A program made the translations under genes and the position numbers. DNA of 64,000 bases from Xanthobacteraceae bacterium (GTDB lineage: Bacteria > Pseudomonadota > Alphaproteobacteria > Rhizobiales > Xanthobacteraceae): the NCBI GenBank assembly GCA_019454205.1, contig CP075369.1:2930001-2994000 (forward strand), in the 5' to 3' direction. Shown here in pieces: positions 34,710 through 43,549 of this stretch (position 1 is its first letter; each line of letters begins with the position of its first letter). The notes under the pieces are model-generated. The model searched no databases. It worked only from the letters and a program-made list of their open reading frames with translations, and was not told where the DNA came from.

Positions 34710-37111
34710 CGCAGCGTCGCGCCGGTCTTCTTCGAGACTTCGTCCACGATCTTCTTCGCGACGGCGTCGATCTCGGCGTCGGTGAGCGTCTTCTCGCGCG
34801 GCTGCAACGTGACAGCAATCGCAAGCGACTTCTTTCCTTCCGGCACGCCTTTGCCTTCGTAGAGGTCGAACACATCGACCGCTTCGATCAGCGTTTTGTC
34901 GGCGGCCTGCGCGGCGCGGATGATCTCCGCCGCCGTGACCTTGCGGTCGACGAGGAACGCGAAGTCGCGCGTCACCGGCTGGAACGGCGAGAGATCGAGC
35001 TTCGGCTTTACCTTCGTCGGCTTGGCCTTTTGTTCGGGAAGCCGGTCGAGGAAAATTTCCGCAACCGATACCGGACCCTCGATGTCGAGCGCGTCGAGCG
35101 TGAGCGGATGCAGTTCGCCGAAATAGCCGAGCACGAGTTTCGGCCCAAGCTGGATCGTGCCGGAACGGCCCGGATGCAGATAGTTCGGCCCGCCCGCCAC
35201 GATCTGCACCTTGTCGGTCGGCGCGCCGCAGGCGGCAAGCACGGTCAGCGCGTCGCTTTTCGCGTCGTAGACGTCGACATTGCCGGACGAGCCTTGCCAG
35301 TGACGGCCGCTACCGGAAACCTTGGCCGCGCCCCGGCGCAGCGAAGTGGCCGCCATCAACTGTTCTTCCGGCTTGTCGCCGAGGAAAATCTGGCCGACCT
35401 CGAACAGCGCGACATCTGCGTAGCCGCGATCTGCGTTCTTCTGCCCGGCCAGTGCGAGGCCCGGAATCAAGCTTGGGCGCATGTCGGAAAGATCCGACGC
35501 GATGGGATTCGACAGTGCGAGCGCGGCCGCGCCGCCGCCGAAACGCTCGGCATGTTCCTTCGAGATGAAAGACCACGTCACGCCTTCCAGCGAGCCGCGC
35601 GCGGCAAGCGCACGCTTCGCGGCGCGGGTGCGCTTCTGCAATGTGGTCAGCACGGGCTTGCGCGCATGGTCGTCGCGCTCGAACGGAGTTTGCGGCACGC
35701 GCTCAAGTCCCGCGATGCGCACGACTTCTTCGACGAGATCCGCCTTGCCTTCGATGTCGCCGCGCCAGCTCGGCGGCGAGACTTTCAGCGTCTCGCCGGC
35801 GCCCGCGGTCGTGAAGCCGAGTGCCGCAAGGATGCGCTTGATTTCGTCGGCCTTGATTTCAATGCCGGTGAGGCGTTTCGGTTCGCTGACCGGGAAATCG
35901 ATCACGCGGCTGGTGTCCGGCACTTCGCCCGCGGTGAAAACTTCCGAAGGCTCGCCGCCGCACATTTCGAGAATGAGCTGCGTCGCAAGCTCCAGGCCCG
36001 GCAACATGAAACCCGGATCGACCGCGCGCTCGAAACGAAAGCGCGCGTCCGAATTCAAGCCGAGCTTGCGGCCGGTCTGCGCGATGTTGAGCGGGTTCCA
36101 CAGCGCGGATTCGACGACGACGTCCGTGGTCGCTTCCGAAACGCCGCTTTCCTCGCCGCCCATCACGCCCGCGAGCGATTCCACGGCAACGTCGTCGGAG
36201 ATCGCGCAGATCGTTTCATCCAGTTCGTAGGTTTTGCCGTCGAGCGCGAGGATTTTTTCGCCCTGCTTCGCGCGCCGCACGACGAGATTGCCCTTCACCT
36301 TCGCCGCGTCGAAGACATGCAGCGGGCGCGAGCGGTCGTGGGTGAGCAGGTTCGTGATATCGACCAGCGCGTTGATCGGACGAAGGCCGATGGCGCGCAG
36401 GCGCTTTTGCAGCCATTCCGGCGAAGCGCCGTTCTTCACGCCCTTGATCACGCGGATCGCGAATGCGGGGCAAAGCTCCGGCGCTTCGATCTTCACCTTG
36501 ATGGCGCAGGGAAACTTGCCGGGAATATTTTTCGGCGGCTTGTCGTTGAACGTACCGAGGCCTGCGGCCGCGAGGTCGCGCGCAATGCCATGCACGCCGA
36601 GCGCGTCGGGACGATTCGTCGTCACCGCCACATCGAACACGGGATCGTTGAGGCCGAGCACTTCAGCGAACGGTTTGCCGAGCGGCGCGTCGGCCGGCAT
36701 TTCGATGATGCCGGAATGTTCGTCGGACAGGCCCATCTCGCGCTCGGAAACGAGCATGCCGCGCGATTCCACGCCGCGGATCGCGCCGATCTTCAGCACG
36801 TCGCCGCTCGCGGGGATCGTGGTGCCGGGACGCGCGAACACGGCCTTCATCCCGCCGCGCGCATTCGGCGCACCGCAGACGACCTGAATCGGATTGCCGT
36901 CGCCGATGTCCACCATGCAGACGCGCAGCTTGTCAGCGTTCGGATGCTTCTCGGCGGAGATCACGTTCGCGACCACGAAGGGAGCGAGCGTCGCCGCCTT
37001 GTCCTCGATGGATTCCACTTCGAGGCCGACTTCCGTCAGCTTTTCGGCAATCTCCGCGACCGTCGCGTCGGTCGTGAGATAATCCTTCAGCCAGGAGAGG
37101 GTGAACTTCAC
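34706..37111 (-). CDS. pheT: Phenylalanine-tRNA ligase beta subunit
   Basis: Large subunit of the alpha2-beta2 enzyme charging tRNA-Phe; about 801 residues. Begins KFTLSWLKDYLTTDATVAEI, then a tRNA-binding OB domain, the B3/B4 editing module, B5 and C-terminal anticodon-binding FDX-ACB domain (FQPVTRDFAFLVD). The start is GTG at 37109-37111, overlapping the pheS stop (GTGA). A longer upstream frame is antisense-like shadow. The stop overlaps the tail of the Dph6-like remnant by 4 bases. Confidence 0.98.
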   Translation of the reverse strand: MKFTLSWLKDYLTTDATVAEIAEKLTEVGLEVESIEDKAATLAPFVVANVISAEKHPNADKLRVCMVDIGDGNPIQVVCGAPNARGGMKAVFARPGTTIPASGDVLKIGAIRGVESRGMLVSEREMGLSDEHSGIIEMPADAPLGKPFAEVLGLNDPVFDVAVTTNRPDALGVHGIARDLAAAGLGTFNDKPPKNIPGKFPCAIKVKIEAPELCPAFAIRVIKGVKNGASPEWLQKRLRAIGLRPINALVDITNLLTHDRSRPLHVFDAAKVKGNLVVRRAKQGEKILALDGKTYELDETICAISDDVAVESLAGVMGGEESGVSEATTDVVVESALWNPLNIAQTGRKLGLNSDARFRFERAVDPGFMLPGLELATQLILEMCGGEPSEVFTAGEVPDTSRVIDFPVSEPKRLTGIEIKADEIKRILAALGFTTAGAGETLKVSPPSWRGDIEGKADLVEEVVRIAGLERVPQTPFERDDHARKPVLTTLQKRTRAAKRALAARGSLEGVTWSFISKEHAERFGGGAAALALSNPIASDLSDMRPSLIPGLALAGQKNADRGYADVALFEVGQIFLGDKPEEQLMAATSLRRGAAKVSGSGRHWQGSSGNVDVYDAKSDALTVLAACGAPTDKVQIVAGGPNYLHPGRSGTIQLGPKLVLGYFGELHPLTLDALDIEGPVSVAEIFLDRLPEQKAKPTKVKPKLDLSPFQPVTRDFAFLVDRKVTAAEIIRAAQAADKTLIEAVDVFDLYEGKGVPEGKKSLAIAVTLQPREKTLTDAEIDAVAKKIVDEVSKKTGATLR

Positions 37112-38190
37112 GTGCTCAATCCTCCCGCAAGCGTCGGGAAGTCGAGCGGGCGGAAGCCGTAGTGCTCGATCCAGCGCACGTCCGCCTCGAAGAACGGACG
37201 CAAATCCGGCATGCCGTATTTCAGCATCGCGATGCGGTCGATGCCCATGCCCCAGGCGAAGCCCTGATACTCGTCGGGATCGAGGCCGCAATTCTTCAAG
37301 ACATTAGGATGCACCATCCCGCAGCCGAGAATCTCCAGCCAGTCGGTGCCCTGACCGAACTTGATGTCGCCGCCGGAGCGGTCGCACTGGATGTCGACTT
37401 CCATCGACGGTTCGGTGAACGGGAAGAACGACGGACGGAAGCGCATCTTCACGTCGTCGACTTCGAAGAACGCCTTGCAGAACTCGGCGAGAATCCATTT
37501 CAGGTGGCCGAGGTGCGATTTCTTGTCGATCACGAGACCTTCGACCTGATGGAACATCGGCGTGTGGGTCTGGTCCGAGTCCGAGCGATAGGTGCGGCCC
37601 GGAATGATGATCTTGATCGGCGGCTTCTGCTTCAGCATCGAGCGCACCTGCACCGGCGAGGTGTGCGTGCGCAGCAGCTTGCGCTCGCCCTTCTCGTCGG
37701 GCGGGAAGAAGAAGGTGTCGTGCATTTCCCGCGCCGGATGGCCGACGGGGAAGTTCAGCGCCGTGAAGTTATAGAAATCGGTCTCGACGTCCGGGCCTTC
37801 CGCGACCGAGAAGCCCATGTCCGCGAAGATCGCGGTCAGTTCGTCGATCACCTGCGAGATCGGATGGATGCGGCCGCTCTCGGCAGGCGCGGCGCGAACG
37901 GGGAGCGTCACGTCGGCAGTTTCCGCCGCGAGCTTTCCGGCAATCGCCTTCTCTTTCAGCTCGGCTTTTTTCTTTTCCAGCGCGCCCGTCACGCGGTCGC
38001 GCAGCGCGTTGATCTTCGCGCCTTCGGCCTTGCGCTCGTCCGGCGACATCGCGCCGAGGCCCTTGAGCAGTTCGGAGACCGAACCCTTCTTGCCTAGCGC
38101 GCTTACGCGCACGGCTTCGAGCGCGGCCTCGTCGGCCGCGCCCGCGATCTGCGCAATCAGATCGGATTCGAGCTTGGAGTGGTCGGCCAC
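37108..38190 (-). CDS. pheS: Phenylalanine-tRNA ligase alpha subunit
   Basis: 360-residue catalytic class II subunit. N-terminal coiled coil (about 1-90), then HPISQVIDELTAIFADMGF, motif 2 LLRTHTSPVQVR, FHQVEGLVIDK and the motif 3 segment GFAWGMGIDRIAML. The start is GTG at 38190, 9 bases after rplT. This is the infC-rpmI-rplT-pheST operon arrangement. Confidence 0.98.
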   Translation of the reverse strand: MADHSKLESDLIAQIAGAADEAALEAVRVSALGKKGSVSELLKGLGAMSPDERKAEGAKINALRDRVTGALEKKKAELKEKAIAGKLAAETADVTLPVRAAPAESGRIHPISQVIDELTAIFADMGFSVAEGPDVETDFYNFTALNFPVGHPAREMHDTFFFPPDEKGERKLLRTHTSPVQVRSMLKQKPPIKIIIPGRTYRSDSDQTHTPMFHQVEGLVIDKKSHLGHLKWILAEFCKAFFEVDDVKMRFRPSFFPFTEPSMEVDIQCDRSGGDIKFGQGTDWLEILGCGMVHPNVLKNCGLDPDEYQGFAWGMGIDRIAMLKYGMPDLRPFFEADVRWIEHYGFRPLDFPTLAGGLST

Positions 38191-38199
38191 GGCGCGCGC

Positions 38200-38556
38200 T
38201 CAGTTAAGAGCGGCGCGTGCCTGTGCGCATAGCGCCTTGAACGCCGCCGGCTCGTGGACGGCGAGGTCGGCCAGCACCTTGCGGTCCACTTCGATCCCGG
38301 CCTTGTTCAGTCCGTTGATGAAGCGGCCGTAGACGAGGCCTTCTTCGCGCGCCGCGGCGTTGATCCGCTGAATCCAGAGCGCGCGGAACGTGCGCTTCTT
38401 GTTCTTGCGGTCGCGGTAGGCGTACTGCATCGACTTGTCGACGGCAGCCTTCGCGGTGCGGATGGTGTTCTTGCGGCGGCCATAGAAACCCTTGGCGGCC
38501 TTGAAAGTCTTCTTGTGCTTGGCGTGTGAAGTTACGCCGCGTTTGACGCGAGCCAT
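38200..38556 (-). CDS. rplT: 50S ribosomal protein L20
   Basis: 118 residues, standard length. Basic N-terminal extension ARVKRGVTSHAKHKKTFKAAKGF threads into 23S rRNA; the globular C-terminus contains LWIQRINAAAREEGL and the RKVLADLAVHEP segment. L20 in other bacteria represses its own rpmI-rplT message. Lies 42 bases downstream of rpmI. Confidence 0.99.
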   Translation of the reverse strand: MARVKRGVTSHAKHKKTFKAAKGFYGRRKNTIRTAKAAVDKSMQYAYRDRKNKKRTFRALWIQRINAAAREEGLVYGRFINGLNKAGIEVDRKVLADLAVHEPAAFKALCAQARAALN

Positions 38557-38598
38557 GATGAAACTCCTTCGGGATCAGGAAACGAGAAACGGTTCTGC

Positions 38599-38799
38599 TT
38601 AGTGGTAGGGCAGAAAGATCTTGCGGACGCGCTCGGCGTCGGACTCGGAAATCACGCGCGTGCCGCGCAGCTTCCGGATCTGGCTCTTGGTCCGCTTGAT
38701 CATGCCGTGGCGTTTTCCCGCCTGACCGGAGATCACCTTGCCGGTGGCCGAAACCTTGAATCGTTTCTTGGCGCCGGACTTGGTCTTCAGCTTGGGCAT
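38599..38799 (-). CDS. rpmI: 50S ribosomal protein L35
   Basis: 66 residues from ATG 38797-38799: PKLKTKSGAKKRFKVSATGKV, ending in KIFLPYH. The L35 signature KTKSGAKKRF selects this start; the longer open frame upstream is rejected. GAGAG at good distance precedes it. Second gene of the translation operon. Confidence 0.99.
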   Translation of the reverse strand: MPKLKTKSGAKKRFKVSATGKVISGQAGKRHGMIKRTKSQIRKLRGTRVISESDAERVRKIFLPYH

Positions 38800-38912
38800 T
38801 TTGCTCTCCATGGACTTTGGCCGGGCAAGCCCGCCTAAGTTACTGTAATTGCTCGGAATTGAGCGCTCGAAAGCCGCCACGGCAGCCCTGATGAATGGCC
38901 GGTCGGCTCGAA

Positions 38913-38937
38913 GGCCGTCTCGATAGACGAGACGGCC
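38913..38937 (-). promoter_or_regulatory. Strong hairpin in the infC-rpmI spacer
   Basis: Ten-base-pair perfect stem GGCCGTCTCG / CGAGACGGCC around a 5-base loop, 33 bases after infC and about 110 bases before rpmI. No U tract follows on the minus strand, so it is not a standard terminator. L20 autoregulation works through leader structures in this position in other bacteria; this is a candidate, not a recognised motif. Confidence 0.45.
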
Positions 38938-38970
38938 AGTATTTTCAAGTATTTGGGGGTCAGGCCGCTT

Positions 38971-39510
38971 TTAGCGCGGTGCGAGGATCATGACGATCTG
39001 GCGGCCTTCGGACATCGGCTCCATCTCGACCTTCGCGATGGTGGTCGTGTCCTCTTTCAGCTTCTGGAGCAGCTTGTAGCCCAGCTCCTGATGCGCCATT
39101 TCGCGGCCACGGAAGCGAAGCGTGACCTTCACCTTGTCGCCCTCTTCGAAGAAGCGCTGGATCGAGCGCATCTTCACTTCATAGTCGTGCTTGTCGATGC
39201 CGGGGCGCAGCTTGATTTCCTTGACCTCGACGGTCTTCTGCTTCTTGCGCGCTTCCGCGGCCTTTTTCTGGGCCTGGAACTTGAACTTGCCGCTGTCCAG
39301 AATCTTGCAGACCGGCGGATTGTTGTTCGGGGAAATCTCGACGAGGTCTAGGCCTGCGTCGCGCGCCATCTGGATGGCCTGATGGGTCGGAACGGTGCCG
39401 CGGTTCTCGCCACTTTCGTCGATCAGCTGAACTTCGCGGACGCGGATGTCTTCGTTGGTACGCGGGCCGTCCTTCTGGACCGGCGCGGCGCTTCTCATGG
39501 GACGGCGAAT
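38971..39510 (-). CDS. infC: Translation initiation factor IF-3, AUU start
   Basis: Binds 30S subunits and proofreads start codons. The first in-frame ATG is 39498, but conserved N-terminal residues continue upstream as ATT-CGC-CGT-CCC (I/M-R-R-P) before MRSAAPVQKDGPR, and GAGGAG lies about ten bases before the ATT at 39508-39510. AUU starts are the known hallmark of infC, since IF-3 discriminates against them and so autoregulates. From ATT the protein has 179 residues, close to the E. coli 180. Motifs: EVQLIDESGENRG, DLVEISPNNNPPVCKILD and GIDKHDYEVK. Confidence 0.93.
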   Translation of the reverse strand: MRRPMRSAAPVQKDGPRTNEDIRVREVQLIDESGENRGTVPTHQAIQMARDAGLDLVEISPNNNPPVCKILDSGKFKFQAQKKAAEARKKQKTVEVKEIKLRPGIDKHDYEVKMRSIQRFFEEGDKVKVTLRFRGREMAHQELGYKLLQKLKEDTTTIAKVEMEPMSEGRQIVMILAPR

Positions 39511-39622
39511 GGGGGCAGTCTCCTCTAGCTGTTAAAACGAACGCTGTTACGCCGGGACCAGAACCTTGCAAGGAAGGCCAGCCCAAAACGGCGAAGCATC
39601 GGGAGGATCGGTAGAAACGGGC

Positions 39623-39638
39623 GGCAAGTCAACTTGCC
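39623..39638. promoter_or_regulatory. 16-bp palindrome upstream of infC
   Basis: GGCAAGT-CA-ACTTGCC is a perfect inverted repeat about 115 bases before the infC start. It may be an operator or part of a terminator for the glycosyltransferase upstream on this strand. No matching factor is known to me. Confidence 0.35.
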
Positions 39639-39696
39639 GTATCAATCCCGGATTTATCTGAAATCGGCATCATGAGTGCCTAGGCTCATAGCCGGC

Positions 39697-40959
39697 CTAG
39701 GATGCGGCGGACTTGGCTACGACGTCGCGGTACACCGCAAGCAGGCGCTCGGCGAAGGTCTCTTTCGAGAATTGCGAGGCGATCCACTCGCGGCCGCGCA
39801 CGCCCATGGCGCGGCGGGCGGGAGCGCCCATTGCCAGCAATTTGAAAAGACTTTGCGCGAGTTCGGCCGAGTCGCCGGCGCGATAGAGCACGCCGGTGGC
39901 CCGCGTCTCCGATAGATAGGGAGCCGCGCGCACGATTTCATCCCCGTTCTCGGAATCGGAGACGGCGACCGGAATGCCCATGGCCTGCGCTTCCAGCACG
40001 GCGCGGCGCTGGCCGCCCTGCGAGACGGAGGTGCAGACCACGATGTCCGCCAGCGAATAGGCGGTCGGCATGTCGTCGCTGTAGCCCGCGAAGCGGACCA
40101 CGCCGGACAGGCCCGCCTGATGAACCTTGTCCCAGAGTTCGCCGGCATAGCCGGAGCGGGTCGGGTGCTCGCCCGCGAACACGCAGAGAAAATCTTTCAG
40201 GCCCGCTTCGCGCAGTTTCGTCGCGGCCTCGACCAGCACATGCGGCGCTTTCGGGCGCGACAGGCGGCCGGGGAGAAGAATGACGCGATCCTTCGCGCCG
40301 ACACCCCACTTCGCAGCGAGCGCGGCGCGCTTCCCGGCATCGACGCGAACCGGATCGAATTCGCGCAAATCCATCGCGCGCGGCACGACCGAGATTCTTT
40401 CCGGCGCGGTGCCGTAGCGCTCCGACACCATCTTCGCGAGCCGCTCGCCCGGCGCGATCACGCGGGAGCCGCGAACCATCACGCTGTTGTAGAGCCGCTT
40501 GAACGGATTGCGCTCCGAGAAACTGCCGTCATAGGTCGCGACGAATGGAATTTTCGTCATGCGATTCGCGACCAGACAGCTCCACGCCGGCGCGCGGCTT
40601 TGCGCATGCAGCAGATCGGCGTGCAGGTCTTGCGCGAGATCGCCGAGCGCGCGTGCGTTCCGGTAAATCTGCGACGGGTTCTTGGTGGCGACCGGCAGGC
40701 GAATGACGGTTGCGCCGGCGCTTTTTGCGTCGTCTTCCAGCCGCCCGCCTTCGGAAACGATGATCGCGCGATTGCCGGCGCGCACCAGCGTCTCCGCGAT
40801 TTCGATCGCGTGACGCCCCGTTCCGCCGGATTGCAGATCGGAGATGACCTGCACCACGGTCAGCGGTTTTTCGGCTTTTGCTGCGGCGGCTTGCACGAAG
40901 CCGCTTCTAGGCGCGGGTTGCGGCATTCGCAAGGCACCTTGCGTTCGCCGCGCCGTCAT
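39697..40959 (-). CDS. Family 4 (GT-B) glycosyltransferase
   Basis: About 420 residues. N-terminal domain VISDLQSGGTGRHAIEIAETLVRAG with a glycine-rich substrate loop; C-terminal nucleotide-sugar domain with LLPGRLSRPKAPHVLVEA and the family EAxAxGxP-type motif EAQAMGIPVAVSDSENGDEIV. The product is probably a surface or lipopolysaccharide component. The first ATG (40959) leaves 14 bases to the divergent hydrolase gene; the ATG at 40926 is a credible alternative. It lies upstream of infC on the same strand, with 186 bases between. Confidence 0.9.
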   Translation of the reverse strand: MTARRTQGALRMPQPAPRSGFVQAAAAKAEKPLTVVQVISDLQSGGTGRHAIEIAETLVRAGNRAIIVSEGGRLEDDAKSAGATVIRLPVATKNPSQIYRNARALGDLAQDLHADLLHAQSRAPAWSCLVANRMTKIPFVATYDGSFSERNPFKRLYNSVMVRGSRVIAPGERLAKMVSERYGTAPERISVVPRAMDLREFDPVRVDAGKRAALAAKWGVGAKDRVILLPGRLSRPKAPHVLVEAATKLREAGLKDFLCVFAGEHPTRSGYAGELWDKVHQAGLSGVVRFAGYSDDMPTAYSLADIVVCTSVSQGGQRRAVLEAQAMGIPVAVSDSENGDEIVRAAPYLSETRATGVLYRAGDSAELAQSLFKLLAMGAPARRAMGVRGREWIASQFSKETFAERLLAVYRDVVAKSAAS

Positions 40960-40973
40960 ATTACGCGGCCCCG

Positions 40974-41750
40974 ATGAGCAGCGAACCCCAATTCATAGAC
41001 GTGGGTGGCCGACGCATCGCCATTCGCGCGCGCGAAGGCAACACGCCCGGACTGTTCTGGCTCGGCGGATTCAAATCCGACATGAAGGGCACCAAGGCTG
41101 TCGCATTGGATGCCCATGCCGCGCAGACGGGACGTGCCTGTATCCGCTTCGATTATTCCGGCCACGGCGAATCGGGCGGCAGGTTCGAGGACGCGACGAT
41201 TTCGCAATGGCTGGAAGAATCGCTCGCGGTATTCGGAAACCGGGCGAAAGGTCCGCAGATCGTCATCGGCTCGTCGATGGGCGGGTGGATGGCACTGTTG
41301 CTCGCTCGCGCATTGGCGAAAGACCCGTCGCTCGCGAAGGATGCAAAACTCGCCGGGCTGGTGCTGATCGCACCCGCGCCCGACTTCACCGAAGAACTGA
41401 TGTGGAAGCAGTTTTCGGACGAAATCCGCAACCAGATCGAAACCACCGGACAGTGGGAGCGGCCGTCCGTCTACGGCGATCCGCCCTATGCGATCACGAA
41501 AAAGCTGATCGAGGACGGGCGCAAACACCTGCTGCTCGGCCAGCCCATCGAAGTGAAATGCCCGGTGAGGATCTTGCAGGGCGTGCTCGATCCGGACGTG
41601 CCGTGGCAGCACGCCATGCGTCTCGTTTCCTGTCTCGCACAGGACGATGTGGCGATGACGCTGGTGAAGGACGGCGACCACCGCCTGTCGCGCCCCGAAG
41701 ACATCCAGCGTCTGCTGAAGACGGTGGACGAGCTTGCGGCGGACGCATAG
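40974..41750 (+). CDS. Alpha/beta hydrolase
   Basis: 258-residue hydrolase with nucleophile Ser in VIGSSMGGWMALLLA, oxyanion-region GLFWLGGFKSDMKGTKA, an RFDYSGHGESGG motif, acid in QGVLDPDVPWQHA and His in DGDHRLSRPED. It resembles the ABHD10-like thioesterase/esterase group. No signal peptide. It is divergent from the glycosyltransferase and separate from the cupin gene (60 bases downstream). Confidence 0.88.
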   Translation: MSSEPQFIDVGGRRIAIRAREGNTPGLFWLGGFKSDMKGTKAVALDAHAAQTGRACIRFDYSGHGESGGRFEDATISQWLEESLAVFGNRAKGPQIVIGSSMGGWMALLLARALAKDPSLAKDAKLAGLVLIAPAPDFTEELMWKQFSDEIRNQIETTGQWERPSVYGDPPYAITKKLIEDGRKHLLLGQPIEVKCPVRILQGVLDPDVPWQHAMRLVSCLAQDDVAMTLVKDGDHRLSRPEDIQRLLKTVDELAADA

Positions 41751-41810
41751 CGACTCGCGGTGGACTGCGGAATGATGCCGCCCGGAAGGTCATTCGGGAC
41801 GGGCAGCATC

Positions 41811-42293
41811 ATGGGTGAAGACGCGCAGAATAAAATCGCTGTTACGGCATCGTCGGTGCCGCCGCGCACGAAGCCTTCGAACTATCCCGAGCCATTCTTC
41901 AGCCGGATGGTGAAGCGCGAGAAGCGTCAGCTCGGCGATTACTTCGGGCTGAAGAATTTCGGCGTCAATCTCACGAAGCTGATGCCGGGCGGAGAATCGG
42001 CGCTGCTGCACCGGCACAGCACACAAGACGAGTTCGTCTACATTCTCGAAGGCGAACCGACCCTCGTCACCGATCGCGGCGAAGTCCTGCTTGCGCCCGG
42101 CATGTGCGCAGGATTTCCGGCGCAAGGCATCGCGCATCATCTGGTGAACAGGACCGGCAGGGACGTGCTTTATCTCGAAATCGGCGACCGCACGCCGGGA
42201 GACGAAGGCAGCTATCCGCAGGACGATCTGAAGGCTTCGCTCGGCGCGGACGGAACGTGGGTTTTCACCCGCAAGGACGGGCGTCCCTATTGA
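41811..42293 (+). CDS. Cupin domain protein
   Basis: 160 residues with a single RmlC-like cupin fold: GGESALLHRHSTQDEFVYILEGEPTL holds the first metal motif (His, His, Glu) and GMCAGFPAQGIAHHLVN the second His. The metal and substrate are unknown. ATG 41811 is chosen; an earlier in-frame start at 41760 adds 17 residues without homology. It overlaps the queG tail by seven bases, tail to tail. Confidence 0.85.
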   Translation: MGEDAQNKIAVTASSVPPRTKPSNYPEPFFSRMVKREKRQLGDYFGLKNFGVNLTKLMPGGESALLHRHSTQDEFVYILEGEPTLVTDRGEVLLAPGMCAGFPAQGIAHHLVNRTGRDVLYLEIGDRTPGDEGSYPQDDLKASLGADGTWVFTRKDGRPY

Positions 42294-43549
42294 GCCGTGT
42301 GTTCCGCCAGTGCGAGCGACCACTCTTCGCGGACTTCGGGGGAAGGATCGGGCGCACGCTGCGCGGATAATTGCCGAAGTCCATTCGGATCGAGTTGCGA
42401 GAGTGCCCACACCGCGGCACCGCGCACCAGTGGCGACTCGTCGTCGAGCCGCGCGACCGCGCTTGGGATCAGCGATGGCGATTCCGAATTGCCGATCGCG
42501 ATGAGCACGTTGCGCACGAAGCGCTCGCGCCCGGTACGTTTCACCGGCGACTTCGCGAAGCGCGCACGGAATTTTTCCTGATCGAGCGCAGCGAGTTCTT
42601 CGAGCGCGGGCGCGCGATTCTCTGCGCGCGCCGCCAGCTTCTGCTCGCGGCCTTCGCTGGCAAACTTGTTCCACGGGCAGGCGGCGAGGCAGTCGTCGCA
42701 TCCGTAAATGCGATTGCCGATGCCTTTGCGCAGTTCGCGCGGGATGTGCCCTTTGTGTTCGATGGTGAGATACGAAATGCAGCGCCGTGCATCGAGGCGG
42801 TAGGGCGCGATGAATGCGTTCGTCGGGCATACATCGAGACACGCGCGGCAGGAGCCGCAATGATCCACTTCGCGCGCGTCGAACGGCATCTGGAACGGCG
42901 TGAGCATCGCGCCGAGGAACAGCCATGAGCCGTGCTCGCGCGAAACCAGGTTCGTGTGTTTGCCCTGCCAGCCGAGACCGGCTGCTTCGGCAAGCGGCTT
43001 CTCCATCAGCGGCGCGGTATCGACGAAGACTTTCAGGTCCGACGCGCTCTTATGCGCGAGCCACTGGCCGAGCCGTTTCAGCTTGCCCTTGATCAGGTCG
43101 TGATAGTCGTCGCCCTGCGCGTAGACCGAGATCGCGCCGTGCATTTTTTGTTTCAGGATTTCGCGCGGGTCGTGGTCAGGTCCGTAGTTCAGGCCGAACA
43201 TCACGACCGCGCCAGCCATTTCCCAGAGCGCGTTCGGATGTTCGCGCCGGAGTGCGTGGGTTTCCATCCACGCCATGTCGCCGTGGCGCTGTTCCGCGAT
43301 CCACTGATGCAGGCGCGGCGCTGCCTCGCGGATGGAATCGGGATGCGCGACGCCGATGGCGTCGAAGCCTTCCTCGCTCGCCCGCGCGATCAGCTCGCGT
43401 TTCAGCGCGGCGTATTTTTCTAGAAGTCGAGGTTCGTGTAGCTGGCCGATGGCGGCAACCCCGGAATCGTTTCCGAGAGCAGCGCGCGAAACGCGGGCCG
43501 CGATTTCATCCGCGCGTACCAGTTCTTCGCGTTCTCGTCTTCCGCCCAC
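42287..43549 (-). CDS. queG: Epoxyqueuosine reductase
   Basis: Cobalamin-dependent reductase for the last step of queuosine synthesis in tRNA. Two 4Fe-4S clusters: CGSCRACLDVCPTNAF and CDDCLAACPWNKF, with Cys-Pro pairs; N-terminal GFDAIGVAHPDSI and MAWM; C-terminal HEAT-like repeats (about 330-420). Between the family start (about 43420) and the stop of the upstream gst gene no ATG, GTG or TTG occurs in frame. The first ordinary start is 43549, which would add about 43 residues and overlap gst by 130 bases. The real start is therefore uncertain and may be non-canonical. Confidence 0.9.
   Translation of the reverse strand: MGGRREREELVRADEIAARVSRAALGNDSGVAAIGQLHEPRLLEKYAALKRELIARASEEGFDAIGVAHPDSIREAAPRLHQWIAEQRHGDMAWMETHALRREHPNALWEMAGAVVMFGLNYGPDHDPREILKQKMHGAISVYAQGDDYHDLIKGKLKRLGQWLAHKSASDLKVFVDTAPLMEKPLAEAAGLGWQGKHTNLVSREHGSWLFLGAMLTPFQMPFDAREVDHCGSCRACLDVCPTNAFIAPYRLDARRCISYLTIEHKGHIPRELRKGIGNRIYGCDDCLAACPWNKFASEGREQKLAARAENRAPALEELAALDQEKFRARFAKSPVKRTGRERFVRNVLIAIGNSESPSLIPSAVARLDDESPLVRGAAVWALSQLDPNGLRQLSAQRAPDPSPEVREEWSLALAEHTAQ

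Noticed and set aside
34580..37162. 860-codon open frame on the plus strand, antisense to pheT
   Set aside because: No family motif, and it lies wholly within pheT. Long antisense frames are expected at this GC content and codon bias.
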